From: Phytophthora colocasiae
Lineage: Eukaryota; Oomycota; Peronosporomycetes; Peronosporales; Peronosporaceae
Assembly (NCBI GenBank): GCA_018806915.1
Contig: JAGKQI010000093.1
Coordinates: 372,001-436,000, forward strand
DNA: 64,000 nucleotides
Direction of reading: 5' to 3'
Positions 50,473 through 62,142 of the stretch are shown one piece after another. A program made the translations under genes and the position numbers. The number at the start of each line of letters is the position of its first letter. The first letter of the stretch is position 1. The notes below the pieces were generated by a model that saw nothing but the letters and a program-made list of their open reading frames with translations, was not told the origin of the DNA and searched no databases.

Positions 50473-52593
50473 CAGGGGTCTCCAAAAATGTATTGTTATT
50501 GAAAAAGGGGTATTATTGTAGGGGGACAATAAGGGAGGGAGCGGCCATCTCAATATTTGGCACTTACGCAATTATTGAAAAGGGGGTCTCTATCTACTTC
50601 TTACAGATTAAGAACTACGGTTTTAGAGATCTGCTTCTTCTTCGTTGTCGTCCTCAACTGCGCGTTTCACGGCGTTCGAAATCACTTCGTCCGTCACTAA
50701 GTCCCAGTTCATCTTCAGGTAAAGTAAGGTCTCGAGCGTCTCATGACTGATGCTTTTCCGAAGATACCCCAGCATGCACTTAATCTTGGAGAAAAGACGC
50801 TCTACTTGTACCGAAGTGGCTGGCAGCCACGTGAGATCCGAGTATATTGATGCCTCCTTTACGCGCAGTGCAGCTCGAATGTTGATCGACTCCATCACTT
50901 CTTTTCCTGTACGCCGTCGTTTTTGGCCTGATGTCTCCAAGTTGGTTTCCGGTTCTTCTTGGATACGGCGCCGTTTTGCCTTCTTACTGGCAGATTTTGC
51001 AGCGCGTGCGGCTACAATTTCTGGGCGGATGAGTCTAGCCAGCGTTGCGGATTCTTTGGTGGTTAGGACAGAATCCTGATTATTTTGTACCTTCACGACA
51101 GCTCTTTCAAAGTCCTTGGACTGAATAATGGTGGCTTCGGTTGATAGGCGTGTCTTCATCTCTGGAAACTCTAACAACAGCTCGTCAAAAATATCACGTA
51201 CCAGGCTCAAAGAGATTTTGTCGGTTTGTAGCTTCTGCGTTGTCGAATCTAGTATCTTCAGGTCCTCCAAGAGCTGCATGATCTGAACGTGTTCCTCTGC
51301 GGATGGCAAGAAGTCGACAATGGGTTTGCGCCGATAGTCTGAATCCGGTACGTCCTTGGGAAGATCCCGTTCGACTTGCGTGTCGTTGACGAAAAGATGT
51401 AGATACGGCTGGAGTTCTTCGTACCGACGCAGAAGTCGGAACACCCCACTCCATCGGATTTCATGGAGCGGAACAGGCTTGAGTTTGCAACCGTTCCTTC
51501 TCAAAATGGCTATGCGCTTGACCGTCTTGAGTTTGCGCTGAAGCGTCGCGATTTTTTTTATTAAAGGCATGGAAGCTTTAATGTGATCTTGCACAGCAAG
51601 GTTGAATCTGTGTGAGGCACAACCAATCATGGGAACTCCCGTCCGCTTCGAGATAGCACAGTTAGTGTTCATGTTGTCACACACAACCGCCACTAGATTG
51701 CTCAGGTCTAATTTGTAGTGGTCCAGAATCATATCCAAGAACTGAATGTGCTCGTCAGCTGACATTGATGTTTCGTCCACGAAAGTAGAAAGAGCCAAGA
51801 AACGAGTCATCGTCTTAGTAGCCACAAATACGGCCAGTGAATGCTGGGCAGAGTCCGTCAAACCGTCAAATATCAGCACGTATTGCTGACTTTTGAGCTC
51901 TTCTATAATAGCAGGTTCCATTAATTCCACGCAGCTTTTCATTCGCGCGAGAAGTGTTTTCGAGTTGATCTTGTTGTACTTAACCGCTTCTCGAAACACG
52001 TCGTCATCGACTGACGAAAATGGAAGATCCTTAAGCACCACAAGTTTCATCCAACCATGCGTAGTACGGGAGTCCTTATCGACAAACATGTCCATAGTGA
52101 CGGGGATTCGTTGTCGAACGCAACGCTCCAGCACTCGCTCATAGTCTGGGTGGTGCCGCAGATGCGAGATGAGGTTATGATAGCCGCGACTTCGGTCCTG
52201 AAAGATGAAGGTGTTGCATCCGTTGCAGGTTCTTCCTCCGCTTGTTTGGTCTCGATACATCAACGAACAGATCTCCTTGTTCGAGAGACCAGGGTCTAAG
52301 GTAGCCATGGATGACGAGGGTGAACAAGTTGAGTAGAAGAGTGTTGGACTTGGTTCGCAAAATCGGAAATGCCAGCATGAGAGTGGCTGTGGTCCCCGGC
52401 ACGGTATAACGCCCACCGGGAGAGGTTTCGAGGACTGCTTTACTCCTCGACTCTTACCGGATCTTTATAGTATCTTACAAGTTGAAGTTGACAATAATAT
52501 TGTCAATTAAGGGTACGTTCATCAATAAGGGATTGAGACGCCTCCAGCCCCGTCAATCCCTAATCCCTACTTATTTGGAGAGCCCTGCGCCAG
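50473..52593 (-). mobile_element. hAT-family DNA transposon in the RXLR effector gene
   Basis: A 2,121-bp element with 8-bp duplications. The left end starts CAGGGGTCTCCAAA; the right end, read inverted, has CAGGGCTCTCCAAA preceded by six extra bases (CTGGCG), so the terminal repeats are offset. The interior carries one uninterrupted transposase gene on the minus strand, opposite to the host gene. Confidence 0.88.
50623..52308 (-). CDS. hAT transposase with BED finger, apparently intact
   Basis: 561 residues from the ATG at 52308 (MATLDPGLSNKEICSLMYRD); the frame is open to 52416 without better context. The N-terminus is a BED-type finger (TCNGCNTFIF...NLISHLRHH). The core has LIFDGLTDSAQHSL (first Asp), VAVVCDNMNTNCAI (second Asp), GCASHRFNLAVQD (C-x-x-H) and EIRWSGVFRLL. 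The C-terminal dimerisation region is TSVQVERLFSKIKCMLGYLR and ETLLYLKMNWDLV, where the catalytic Glu region is expected. A basic nuclear-localisation-like patch (KKAKRRRIQEE) is near residue 450. No frameshift is seen, so this copy may be active. Confidence 0.88.
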   Translation of the reverse strand: MATLDPGLSNKEICSLMYRDQTSGGRTCNGCNTFIFQDRSRGYHNLISHLRHHPDYERVLERCVRQRIPVTMDMFVDKDSRTTHGWMKLVVLKDLPFSSVDDDVFREAVKYNKINSKTLLARMKSCVELMEPAIIEELKSQQYVLIFDGLTDSAQHSLAVFVATKTMTRFLALSTFVDETSMSADEHIQFLDMILDHYKLDLSNLVAVVCDNMNTNCAISKRTGVPMIGCASHRFNLAVQDHIKASMPLIKKIATLQRKLKTVKRIAILRRNGCKLKPVPLHEIRWSGVFRLLRRYEELQPYLHLFVNDTQVERDLPKDVPDSDYRRKPIVDFLPSAEEHVQIMQLLEDLKILDSTTQKLQTDKISLSLVRDIFDELLLEFPEMKTRLSTEATIIQSKDFERAVVKVQNNQDSVLTTKESATLARLIRPEIVAARAAKSASKKAKRRRIQEEPETNLETSGQKRRRTGKEVMESINIRAALRVKEASIYSDLTWLPATSVQVERLFSKIKCMLGYLRKSISHETLETLLYLKMNWDLVTDEVISNAVKRAVEDDNEEEADL

Positions 52594-52601
52594 TGGCGTT
52601 C
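52594..52601. repeat. Target-site duplication, right copy (hAT)
   Basis: Exact repeat of 50465-50472. Confidence 0.88.
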
Positions 52602-52990
52602 GCTCGCTGCGACGATACCAGGCCAACGAGGAAGAAAGGGGTATCACCGGCGTCAGCACTTCGATCGACGATGTTTTGAGCAAGCTCAACAAGCAGAAAT
52701 CCTCGCTGTCGAATCTTATTAGTCAGAAGAAGCTCAACACGATGTTGACTGAGGAATTCATTAAGAAACTCCGCGGCAATAAATCCTACATGGACAAGAT
52801 GTTCACGAACAAGAAGCTGGAAAATATGCTGGTGAACGAAAACTATGCCGAGAAGAAATTCGTGGAGTGGTATGCGCTGGGCCTCACCGACAAAACGATC
52901 ATGAGCCGGCTGAGTGGAGTGGGCGAACACTTCGGCACTCTACACACACAGTATGTTGCTTTCATCAATCGGCTGCACGGTGTTGCATAA

Positions 52991-53755
52991 GCAACCCTCT
53001 CAATTGCACCGTGGACTTTTGGGATATCTCGCTAGACAACGAATACTACACAGACGTTAATACTACGTAGTACATTCTTGTCACTTCACAATTCGCACAA
53101 GTGGTTTCAGGATTGCTTCAGGCGACTCTCTTTGGAGGATCTCCTTTCTCGAACGCGAAGTCCGTGGGGTTCCTGCCCGCCCTCCCCCTGCATCTCCCCC
53201 AGAAGATCGTGAAGGAGACAAGAGAAGGCTTCAGACTCTAGTCCAGCCATCAAACACGAAGCACAAGTGGGAGACGCAGCTAGGACCGCTGCAACTTGAG
53301 TGTGCCAGTACTAGACGCGAGGAAGGCAGGACAAAGGAAAGCTTCGGATTATAATAGAGGTGTGTATACACACGAAGCAACAGAAGAAAATGCAGTTAGG
53401 AGACTATTTTACAAGCAGGCACCAACGGGGCGGAGGGTACTGTGAGAGCTAATCGTAACGAGAGAGAGATGGTCGATTGGATGAATCTTTGCAGAAATGG
53501 TAGATCCGATTGACTAGCCGGTTTGGAATGGTTATGTAACACAATACACAATACCAAAAAAAATTGTCTCGTTGTAGTGTCTGCAGGGATTGAAGACACT
53601 CGAGGGGAGTCGCGAACTTCCTGGAACTGTAGCCGAAGTCTATTTGGTAAATTGACAAGCGAAGTCTAGTGCTATTCTACATCTACCCGGTGCCGGAGAC
53701 GGTTGGACACGGTGAATGTCATCATTGTTGCCGTTACGATCACTGTTTGTCATCG
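52991..53755. other. Intergenic region, no gene seen
   Basis: A 765-bp gap after the effector. No supported ORF. Its composition is mixed, with one pyrimidine-rich CCCTCCCCCTGCATC stretch near 53185. Confidence 0.4.
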
Positions 53756-54024
53756 ATGTCGTCGATACGGTACACAGATCTTACAGGAATTGCTGTCAAG
53801 TTGACCCAGCTGCAGCTCTGTAACTGGTACGGGCTGGCTGTATGCTTTGGCTGCGCTACACTTGTTCTAACGTTGTATTTTTCCTTATCAAAAACAACAG
53901 GAGCTATGCTACGTAAGTACTATCATACCGGTAGTTTTTTGTTGTTGTTGAGCTCTCTGCAATTGTCGATAGAGGTCGAGCGAGCATTATTTTTTTTTTT
54001 GTAGTAAAGACGGCGTACATTTAG
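53756..54024 (+). CDS. Candidate 58-residue single-pass membrane protein with one intron
   Basis: Exon 53756-53912 begins MSSIRYTDLTGIAVKLTQLQ and has one strong hydrophobic segment (YGLAVCFGCATLVLTLYF). It is followed by a perfect GTAAGT donor, a pyrimidine run and TTTGTAG acceptor, and a short second exon 54005-54024 ending L-K-T-A-Y-I. The two pieces are in phase (177 nt). The size and single span resemble small organellar membrane subunits, but I recognise no family. Support is the splice signals and composition only. Confidence 0.4.
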
Positions 54025-54151
54025 GTCTTGCAAATACTGTTGATGGTAGAATCACAAGTGTGCATCACATGTCAATTGTATCTGTGAAAGGTCGTTTAGG
54101 GATCCTAGAATTCTTTGGTAGCTTCTCAAAGCGCAACACGTAAGCCCCAAG

Positions 54152-57100
54152 ATGACTTCGCCATTCAGTTCTACGGTGATACCAGGTAAGTCCTGATGGA
54201 CACAAGAAAAAAGTCAGCTGACTGACATTTACGGCCATTCATAGTATGGCAGGATCCTTTTGTCGAAGTTATCAAGTATGGCATGACCCATCGCAATGTC
54301 GGTTGGTACACACAAGGAGACGTGGAGGAGACGCAGGATCAGCATATTCACAAAAACGTCTTCAAAATTCGAGGAGCTATCGCTGCAGCAAACTACTTAC
54401 GGGTCCCAAGGTTCAACAACTACTAACAACAGCACACTCACAGTGCTATGACTAACACCCTATTTACTGTAGGGATGCTGCCAAGGGAACACACGGACTT
54501 GGTCTTACTGGCCGATATGTGTATTTGCAAGTACGGCGAGTCGGGAATCAACCGATGACGATCCATCTCGATTTCGTTACGAGCAAGAAAACAGCATTAC
54601 GTTTCACAGTGAGTTCTCTTTACGAGCTCTTTCGCAGCACAGGAACTGTCTTGAGGGTACCACTCAGGTTAGTTTGCTGTATTAATACGGGGACAAACGC
54701 AACTCAAAAGGTTACGAGTATTTCTCTATTCTGTTACTCAGCTTGGACGCTCGATGGACTGTGGTTGTGGTGGATATGGTGCGCTTACTGGAACGTCATT
54801 CTTTCAACCAACACGCTCGAGATACCTACCGTCACCTCAAGGTAATTTTGACAATACGCCATGAAAGTTGAGGAACCGAAGTGACGTTACTATTCGCTAC
54901 TGCAGACTATCACATTATGTGCTTCCATGAATCTTCGCAACGTCTTTATTTCTTCGACGCTGTACACACCAAAGGTATGCTTGGAGCTGATATGTGATCG
55001 TAAAATGTTTCGTTTAACTTGTCAAGTTATTTTTCTACAGACGTTGCCTAGATCTCTTCAGTTTTGTGGTGATTTCGGAGAGCAATACTGCTGGATTATG
55101 CTACCGTTAGATGACAATTCGTCACTTGATCGCCGACATTTTGATGCCGTGAAGCAGGAGGATCTCCGTATCGCTGCAACACCTACACCAATGACTCGAA
55201 TGCGTCGAGGTTCAATCGAATCTGCACTCTCTGCTGACTACGAAACTAAAGTTGAAGAAGTTTCACCTACACGCGAAATTGAAAGTGAAGTTTTCACGAA
55301 CGTATCACCAAGAACGAAGGATGCAAATATTCGACGAGACAGGAATGAAATTTTGTCAAAGGTTTGTACACGACAACGTAATTTACAACAGAGTGAGCTT
55401 CTGATGTTTTTTTTTTCTTTGCTGCAGGCAGACCAAATTCTTCGTGATGCTGGTGTTTTCGACATCAACACAGGAACGAACCAAGAGTCTGTCGATGCCT
55501 CATATCAGTCACCGCTTGCTTCACCTATTATGAAATTTGCACCAGGATTGAAACAAGGACTGCGAACTCGGATCGTGTCATCTTCAACCAAAACGGAGTG
55601 GCCAGATCCGATTTTGGAGCTTGATCGTGTCATCGGATTCTCAAATGACTTCCCTCGTATGCTTCTTTGGGTTCCGGATGGTTCAGCCTGTATCTACTCA
55701 AGTTCCTCGACAATTGTTTATCGTGAATTTTGCAGTGAAAGCAAACTGACGAGTGGAATTGCGGATAACAGCACAGAAGCTGTAAAAGGGTCGGTGGAAA
55801 CAAGTGAACCGATGACTATGACCAAAGAACACTTTTTGTATGGTCATTGCGGTGCAATTTGCTCACTGGCAATCACAAATGATGGTCAGTATCTCGCATC
55901 AACTGAGCAACCAGTAGAGTCACAGCAAAATGGCATCAGACTCTGGGATCTCACAAGGCGTGAGTGTATTACCATCGTCAAGGCACAACCAAAAGGAGTT
56001 CACGCTCTTTGTTTCTCTCCGTTATCTAAAAACCGTCTTCTACTTTGTGTTGTTGGTCGAGACGAGTGTTTCCGTACTCAAATCTTCGTCTGGGATTGCT
56101 CTTCTCTTCAAAGTGGGAAACAAAAGTCGGTTAATCTCATGGCTCGGCAGACTTCTGACTTCCCAATTGATCAAATCGCTTTCTCTCCGTACGAGCAACA
56201 TGATCAATATCATCTCGTATCTTGTGGACGGGAAAACGTCCGCTACTGGAGAGTTAACCCCAATTCTGGCCATCTCACGGGCACTCCAGTTATTTTGAAC
56301 GAGTATTCACGTGGAACGGTATTCAACGATATTGGTTTTGACACTCTGGTTGACTCGCATCCGTCCAATATTCATCGAGTGCGTCCTCTTTACGTGGCTT
56401 CCAGTTTAGGTACGTTACTGGTAGTCGACTACGATTCGAAACAGGTTATCTGCGTCTACCAGCTTCACGATGCCAGTATCAATTGTCTGTCAGTGAACGA
56501 AGGCTTCTGCGTCACTGGATCGGACGACTGTTTCCTTCGCGTTTGGTCTTTGGATTTCACGGATTTTTTCCTGGAAGCCCACCATGAGGCTGGTGTGAGC
56601 TGGTTGGATGTATCTGCTGACGGGATGAAAGTCCTAGTTGGTAGTCGTAATAATTCCATCGGTGTATTGGACATTTCAGACCAGCAATACGCAACTTTAC
56701 TGCGTTCTCACACGAAGACGATCACTGCGATGGCACCTGCACCTTGGGAATCCCCGTTAGCATCTTTAGTTCTTGACGATATCCGACCAGGAGGTGTGGG
56801 AACGGCGGAAAGTGAACTTATTACAGCTTCAAGTGATGGTACTCTACGAGTATGGGATACAATGTCTGGTCATCAATTGTACGAGTTTGATATGCAGCAA
56901 GAGCAAGTAACCTGTCTTGCTGCTTCACCTGTTCATAGCGGAATTGTCGCTGTGGGTTTTGTTTCAGGGTGTACGCGGATATTTGACGTACATCGTACAG
57001 ATTCCACTAAGGAGACACCGTCCAGTATGCTGCATGAGTTTCGGCAACATCAGAGCTCAATTCAACACATTGCGTTCGATACTGGAGGTCAGCATTTGTA

Positions 57101-60100
57101 TACGTCAGGAGCGGGCAAACAATTGTGTCTGTATGATGCACAACAGTCGGAATATCTGCCCTTGAAGATGCTATTAGCCGATTTTGACGTCGAGGATGGT
57201 CGATTTGAGGTCAGTCACGACAAGAAATGGTTAGTGCTGATCAGTTCGGACCGTCGAGATGTTTTGATGCTTGATCCGTGTTCACTACGAGTTATTGCTA
57301 CAGTTCGACCACCGAAACCTGAGGAAACACTGAAACTTGCTCGCTTTTCCAACCACTCAGCTGAGTTACTGGTTCTATCAGCGAGTGATAAACTGCACGT
57401 CTTCACTCTACCAGGTAGGGAATTCGTGCAGTCAATGCCACTTTTGGGCCAGGAAGGAATTAGTTCTATTGTATTGAGTGCAAACGCAAAGTATATGGCC
57501 ACTGGAGGAACAAACGGATCGATTCGCGTGTGGAATTGGGATGACAGAGGAAGAATTGGTCGGATGCACCAGTCATTTATTGGTCATGCAGGGAAAGTCA
57601 ACGAACTAGCGTTCACAAAAGACGGTAAACGTCTTGTTGGAACTGGAGAGTCAAGTGCGATATGTATTTGGCAGTTCTACGGAGATTCGGCGCCACTTTC
57701 TCCTCGGGAAAAGAGTGGTCCTATGGATGCAAATGTTTTTAAGCTGTACGGACTTGAAGACGATAACGACCAGGCAAATGTGGAAAACTCGAAGATTAAT
57801 TTCCGCTTGAGTTTGGAGGATGACGCTCTCAAATGGACTTCACAAAATGAAAATGAACTTGCCAGTGTATTGAGTAACGCTACAGAATTCCAGAGTATTG
57901 ATATCGAAACCAACGTCATCGAAATTACGAGCAGTATTAGTGGTGATCTCTGTCTCGCAAGTACAGTTGGAGGGGTAAATTTTACCAATTTTACCTGGTC
58001 ATACTCGACAGGAAAGATAGTTTACACTACCAAATCCATACTGGTTGTTGAGGATATTGCTTCTGGGCTCAAACAATTTTATAAGGATTTTGGCGATGAA
58101 GCTGAGATCGTTGTGCTGGAACTATCTTCGACTGGTGACGCTATCGCGATGATTTCGTCCCAGTTCGATGTCGTTAAGATGAGATCCCTCACTTCCAGTC
58201 ATGAAAGTAACGAGAATTTGGTTGTGATTTCTCTTCTCCCCGATACTCGCAGTGTTTCTAGCCTGTCGTTTAGTCAGAATCCTCAAGAAGGAAAGAACCA
58301 GGAACTTCTTTGTATGGCGTGTGAATTCGGAAAACCAGATCTTGGGCAGTCTTCAACTGTGATTGTTGTTGCGAGTATAGCTCAGCGAAGTATCATCTGG
58401 TCCAGTATGAATTCGAGTGACTTTCAAGCAGAAGACATCCGGCAAATTGTCTCGACTTCAGACTCCCAATTTCTGTTGCTATCTGCCGAACGTAGCAGCA
58501 TCAGTACACTTACCGTTTCTGGCATTGAACCGGAAGCCAAACTTGAGTCACTCATTGGTATTTTTCCTACTCAAGTCCAGCTCATCAGCCTCTTCAATAA
58601 GCACGGGAAAGTCGACCGACTGCGATTCCTCGTTGGTGTTGACAACGACCGGTATTGCTACTTCTACGACTTGCAACAAAGCACTTTCACCGCAACGACA
58701 CAGTTGTTGCTGCTGCCATCCAAAGCAAAGTATCCAAAGCAGGAAGACACACAAGAGATTAAAAGCGCCTGTTCTTCTCGAAAAATAGTCGAGTTCATGG
58801 AATGGGTCACCACTGCTGGGAAATCGTTGTTGATCACTGGATCCAGAACTGAAAACGTGTTGTACGTGCATGGTCTGCCCATGCTATCAACAAAGCACTC
58901 GGCTCGTGTTCAGATAGACTGGCAACGGTTGGCTCGAGCAGGTGTATCTCTCTTGTGTAAAATATCGCTGACAAAAAGTGGTGTACTACGTAGCCTCTCA
59001 ATCGATCCAGTTCGTGATGTTGGTGTCGCGACAACAAGTGAAGGTGCTGTTGTTCTTGTTCATTTCGACGCATTGCCGACAGTTAAGGTGTTACGAGGAT
59101 CAACTCGTGGCGACAGCGAGTCCAGTTCTCCGTTTGCTGCAGCTTTTGCACTTAACGGCACTGTTCTTCTATCTGCAGCACAAAATGACGATGCAATCCG
59201 AGTGTGGTTGCCTGAGTTATCGAGAGAAATTGCTTCTTTCCAAGTTGATTCTGCAGTTTGCACGTGTTTCGCAGTGAATCCGTTCTCAACACCTGATGGC
59301 TCTACCGTAATGGCAGGGTACAGCGATGGATCGCTTCGAGTGCTTGATCTTTGCGAAATGCGGTTGTTATCTCGTTTTGAGCTCTCACCATCGTCTGCAA
59401 AGTCCACACGGGTCATTTTCGACCGGATCCTGTTTGTAGGAGCATTTACTGCTCTCGTTGTAACAAAATGCAACAGCGTACTGCTCGTGGATATATCCAA
59501 CGCATTGGAAGGAAGTGGAGAAACGCCAAATCCAACGCCACCAAAGCGAACAAGCCTTCGCCAATGCAAGAGCGCCCAAGTGAGATCGAAAACGAATTTG
59601 AAGCCACGAATAAAGGGTCGAAAAAGCGAGCGGGAAGTGGTGTACCGGGAGCTGACGCTACTGCCATCGAGTTACGTTCGGCGGAAACGCTTGCCGGGAC
59701 TGGCGAAGAGTGAGCAAATTGACGTACATATCGGGGTTGTCGATGTGATGGAATCAGGAGAGGCAACAGTTCATCCCTTCGTAATTGTGGTGAAGTATAC
59801 TGGTCCAGCCAGATACGGACATGGTCGATGTGTGGTGAAAGTTTTCGCAGATCCAACCATGAGTGTTTCAAATGGTGAGGAGATCTCTCCAACCGATGAA
59901 TGGAGATTGCACACTAATCCCAACCTCGACCAGTGCGTAGCAACATTCATACCATCATCGTCTGGATCTGTCCAAGTGCTGTACTCTTGCACCGTTCAGC
60001 AAACCGAGCATAACTCAGTGTCGAAACCTTGGAAGATGGAGCTCCGTGACTGTCTGCAACAACGCGTCATGAGACGTTTCTACCTTGGTATCTCCAACTC

Positions 60101-60362
60101 TCAACTTGAAACTCCTGTGTTACTACGCAGTATCAGTGTAGATCTATCACGAGACGCACCTGAAGCAACAGAAGTGATGCTCTTGGTAGATTCAAGTGGT
60201 AACATGGCCGTCCTCGACCTTAACGATCGTCAACTCGTCCCCATCAACACTCAACTCATTCAGCATCTTCATCTTCAACTATGCAGCATCTCCAGAACAT
60301 CTACTTCTCTCTTGCTTTCATCTCCAACACAGCTAGCTGTCACCAACCTGATCTTCCACTAA
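54152..60362 (+). CDS. WDR90/POC16-like protein: CFA20 domain plus WD40 repeats
   Basis: Seven exons: 54152-54185, 54245-54410, 54473-54667, 54742-54841, 54906-54974, 55041-55361 and 55428-60362, total 5,820 nt and 1,939 residues, all in phase with GT-AG introns. The N-terminus VWQDPFVEVIKYGMTHRNVG, IRGAIAAANYLRVPR and GLGLTGRYVYLQVRRVGNQP is the CFAP20-like (DUF667) domain that opens WDR90/POC16. The remainder holds many WD40 repeats (HCGAICSLAITNDGQYLAST; ITASSDGTLRVWDTMSGHQL; GHAGKVNELAFTKDGKRLVG). WDR90/POC16 is a microtubule-associated centriole inner-scaffold protein needed for flagellum assembly, fitting an organism with zoospores. Intact. Confidence 0.88.
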
Positions 60363-60456
60363 AACAATCCACAACATCAGTAGAACCAGCCATTCGATTA
60401 CCTTGTTGTTAAATCTGAAAAAGCTGTCGACCTTCTCTCGACGCTGAACGTCGTCT

Positions 60457-61068
60457 CTACTTCTCGATCTCACCACAGTCTTCAATGACAACAGCAGAAC
60501 GGGTAGCACCCGATTGGCTGCCTTCATCCTCCATGGCCTTGAGCACATCGTGACCCTCCGTCACTTGTCCGAACACCACGTGCGCTTGGTCCAGCCACGG
60601 ACAGTCCACCGTCGTGAGGAAGAACTGCGATCCATTAGTGTTAGGACCAGCGTTCGCCATAGACAGGACACCCACGCCTTCATGCTTAAGGGCGAACTTC
60701 TCGTCCGCGAACTTCTCGCCGTAAATGGATTCACCTCCTGTGCCATTGCCGCGCGTGAAGTCACCGCCCTGGCACATGAAGTTGGGGATGATACGGTGGA
60801 ACTTGCTGCCCTTGTAGTGCAACGGCTTGCCCGACTTGCCCACGCCCGCCTCGCCCGTGCACAGCTGGCGGAAGTTCTCGGCCGTCTTGGGCACAACATC
60901 AGCGCGCAACTCGAACACGACGCGGCCACTGGGTTGACCGCCGATGGAGATGTCGAAGAACACGTTCGGGTTCTGATCACGCGCGGAGCTGAACAGCGCG
61001 ACGGACGCAGGCGACAGCTGCTTGCGTGCGACGGACAGCGCCGGTCGGGACAGCATCTTCATCAACAT
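60457..61068 (-). CDS. Cyclophilin-type peptidyl-prolyl isomerase, probably mitochondrial
   Basis: 203 residues from the ATG at 61068 ([20 protein letters not shown]), a basic, acid-free presequence typical of mitochondrial import; the longer open frame to 61215 adds nothing conserved. The cyclophilin core has [58 protein letters not shown] and [17 protein letters not shown]. The active-site Arg, Phe, Gln, Trp and His are present. It catalyses cis-trans isomerisation of X-Pro bonds. Convergent with the WDR90-like gene (94-bp gap). Confidence 0.93.
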   Translation of the reverse strand: MLMKMLSRPALSVARKQLSPASVALFSSARDQNPNVFFDISIGGQPSGRVVFELRADVVPKTAENFRQLCTGEAGVGKSGKPLHYKGSKFHRIIPNFMCQGGDFTRGNGTGGESIYGEKFADEKFALKHEGVGVLSMANAGPNTNGSQFFLTTVDCPWLDQAHVVFGQVTEGHDVLKAMEDEGSQSGATRSAVVIEDCGEIEK

Positions 61069-61215
61069 CTTGAGCTTTTTCGGGAGGAGATTATCAAAAG
61101 TGAGCCTGTGGTTGCAGAGGTGACACCTATGAAATAGAATAGATGATATAACATAGGTAGTTGAACTGACAATCACTCTGTGGCTATCACGTAGTGGTAG
61201 CGGAAACTCAAGCAC

Positions 61216-62142
61216 AGAGGCTGTGCCGTCTTCGCCGATAGATTTTTGTCCATGCCCGATTCAAGTAGTGAGGGCTGGCCGGGACTATCAAACACCTGAT
61301 CGCTACGCTCGACAAAGACCCATACAGTATTCAATCTGGGCGGTGATCATCAGTCTGTTGTACGACGATTTTGATACCGGTTCCACCAATCCAGCGGAAG
61401 CCAAGCCTCCGTCTTTCACTCTCCGGCTTGCCTCCGAGCTGCGAAAGCTCATCCCGCCGGTTGTGTATCGCCTGAATCGCCGCACGCGAAATAATTAGGA
61501 CATTTTACTTCATGTCATCCAAGTTTTACAAGATGTCATGAACGCTAAAATCGAGGACGAGGCTTACCAGTCATTGCTTCTCTTCAACGTCATTATTTCC
61601 TCTGAGATGTGGGAAATACCTTCACCATCGGTGGAAACGATCGACACGGGTATCTATACTTCAACAGAGCTATACTGCACCTACCAAGGAGAAATCCAAG
61701 GCCTGCAAAAATTCCAGACAGGTAAATACGACGCCAATCCTATCATCTATGACCACGATGAATACTGGAACAAAAGCACTGTTATCCCTACTCAGGCCAG
61801 TGTGCTACTGCTCAGTAGCAGACTGGATGGACAAACAACACACAAGTTGTCGCAATAAGTCGTCACTTATTGTGTAGATGGTAGCACTAGCAGAGGAGTA
61901 ATGTAGTTGAAGACTCAGGCAAGCTTGCCGTCGACGTTAACAATCAACTAGTTGTTCTTGAACAAGGTAAATTGAGATCTGATTGTTTTGCAGTTATCTG
62001 TTCTCCTAACTTACTTGTCGAACATGAAAAACGCAATGGTAAATCACAGCTGGAAGCAGCACGACAGCAATCTGCTGAGCACGACTGCGTAGCAATCTTG
62101 GCTTCTTGCTTCGCAGTCCGCTAGTAGTAGCTTCGACGCTCT
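61216..62142. other. Region without a supported gene, between cyclophilin and the retroelement
   Basis: An ORF at 61538-61858 (106 residues, MNAKIEDEAYQSLLLFNVII) starts with ATG but has no recognised features and could be chance. The right part (about 61860-62142) should include the 3' end and perhaps an LTR of the Ty3/gypsy element, but I could not define LTR borders because the partner LTR is outside the window. Confidence 0.35.

Larger units (their letters stand above)
50382..52990 (+). pseudogene. RXLR-EER secreted effector gene split by a hAT transposon
   Basis: The 5' part 50382-50472 encodes a start and a classic signal peptide (basic residue 2, then a hydrophobic core, small residues before a likely cleavage site near residue 21). 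The 3' part 52602-52990 continues with the RXLR motif in the form R-S-L-R, a nearby acidic EEER motif, a Lys-rich helix and a C-terminal domain with WY-type spacing (a Trp about 45 and a Tyr about 16 residues from the end). The hAT element at 50473-52593 lies inside the first Arg codon of the RXLR motif, with duplication TGGCGTTC. Subtraction gives 91 + 389 = 480 nt (159 residues). The class is delivered into plant cells to modulate immunity. In this allele the secretion signal is separated from the effector body. Confidence 0.88.

Noticed and set aside
60514..61137. Plus-strand ORF of 207 codons
   Set aside because: Antisense to the cyclophilin core; GC-rich codon bias creates the open frame.
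61223..61498. ORF of 91 codons next to the cyclophilin
   Set aside because: No ATG at its head, no recognisable features, and it overlaps the cyclophilin promoter region.
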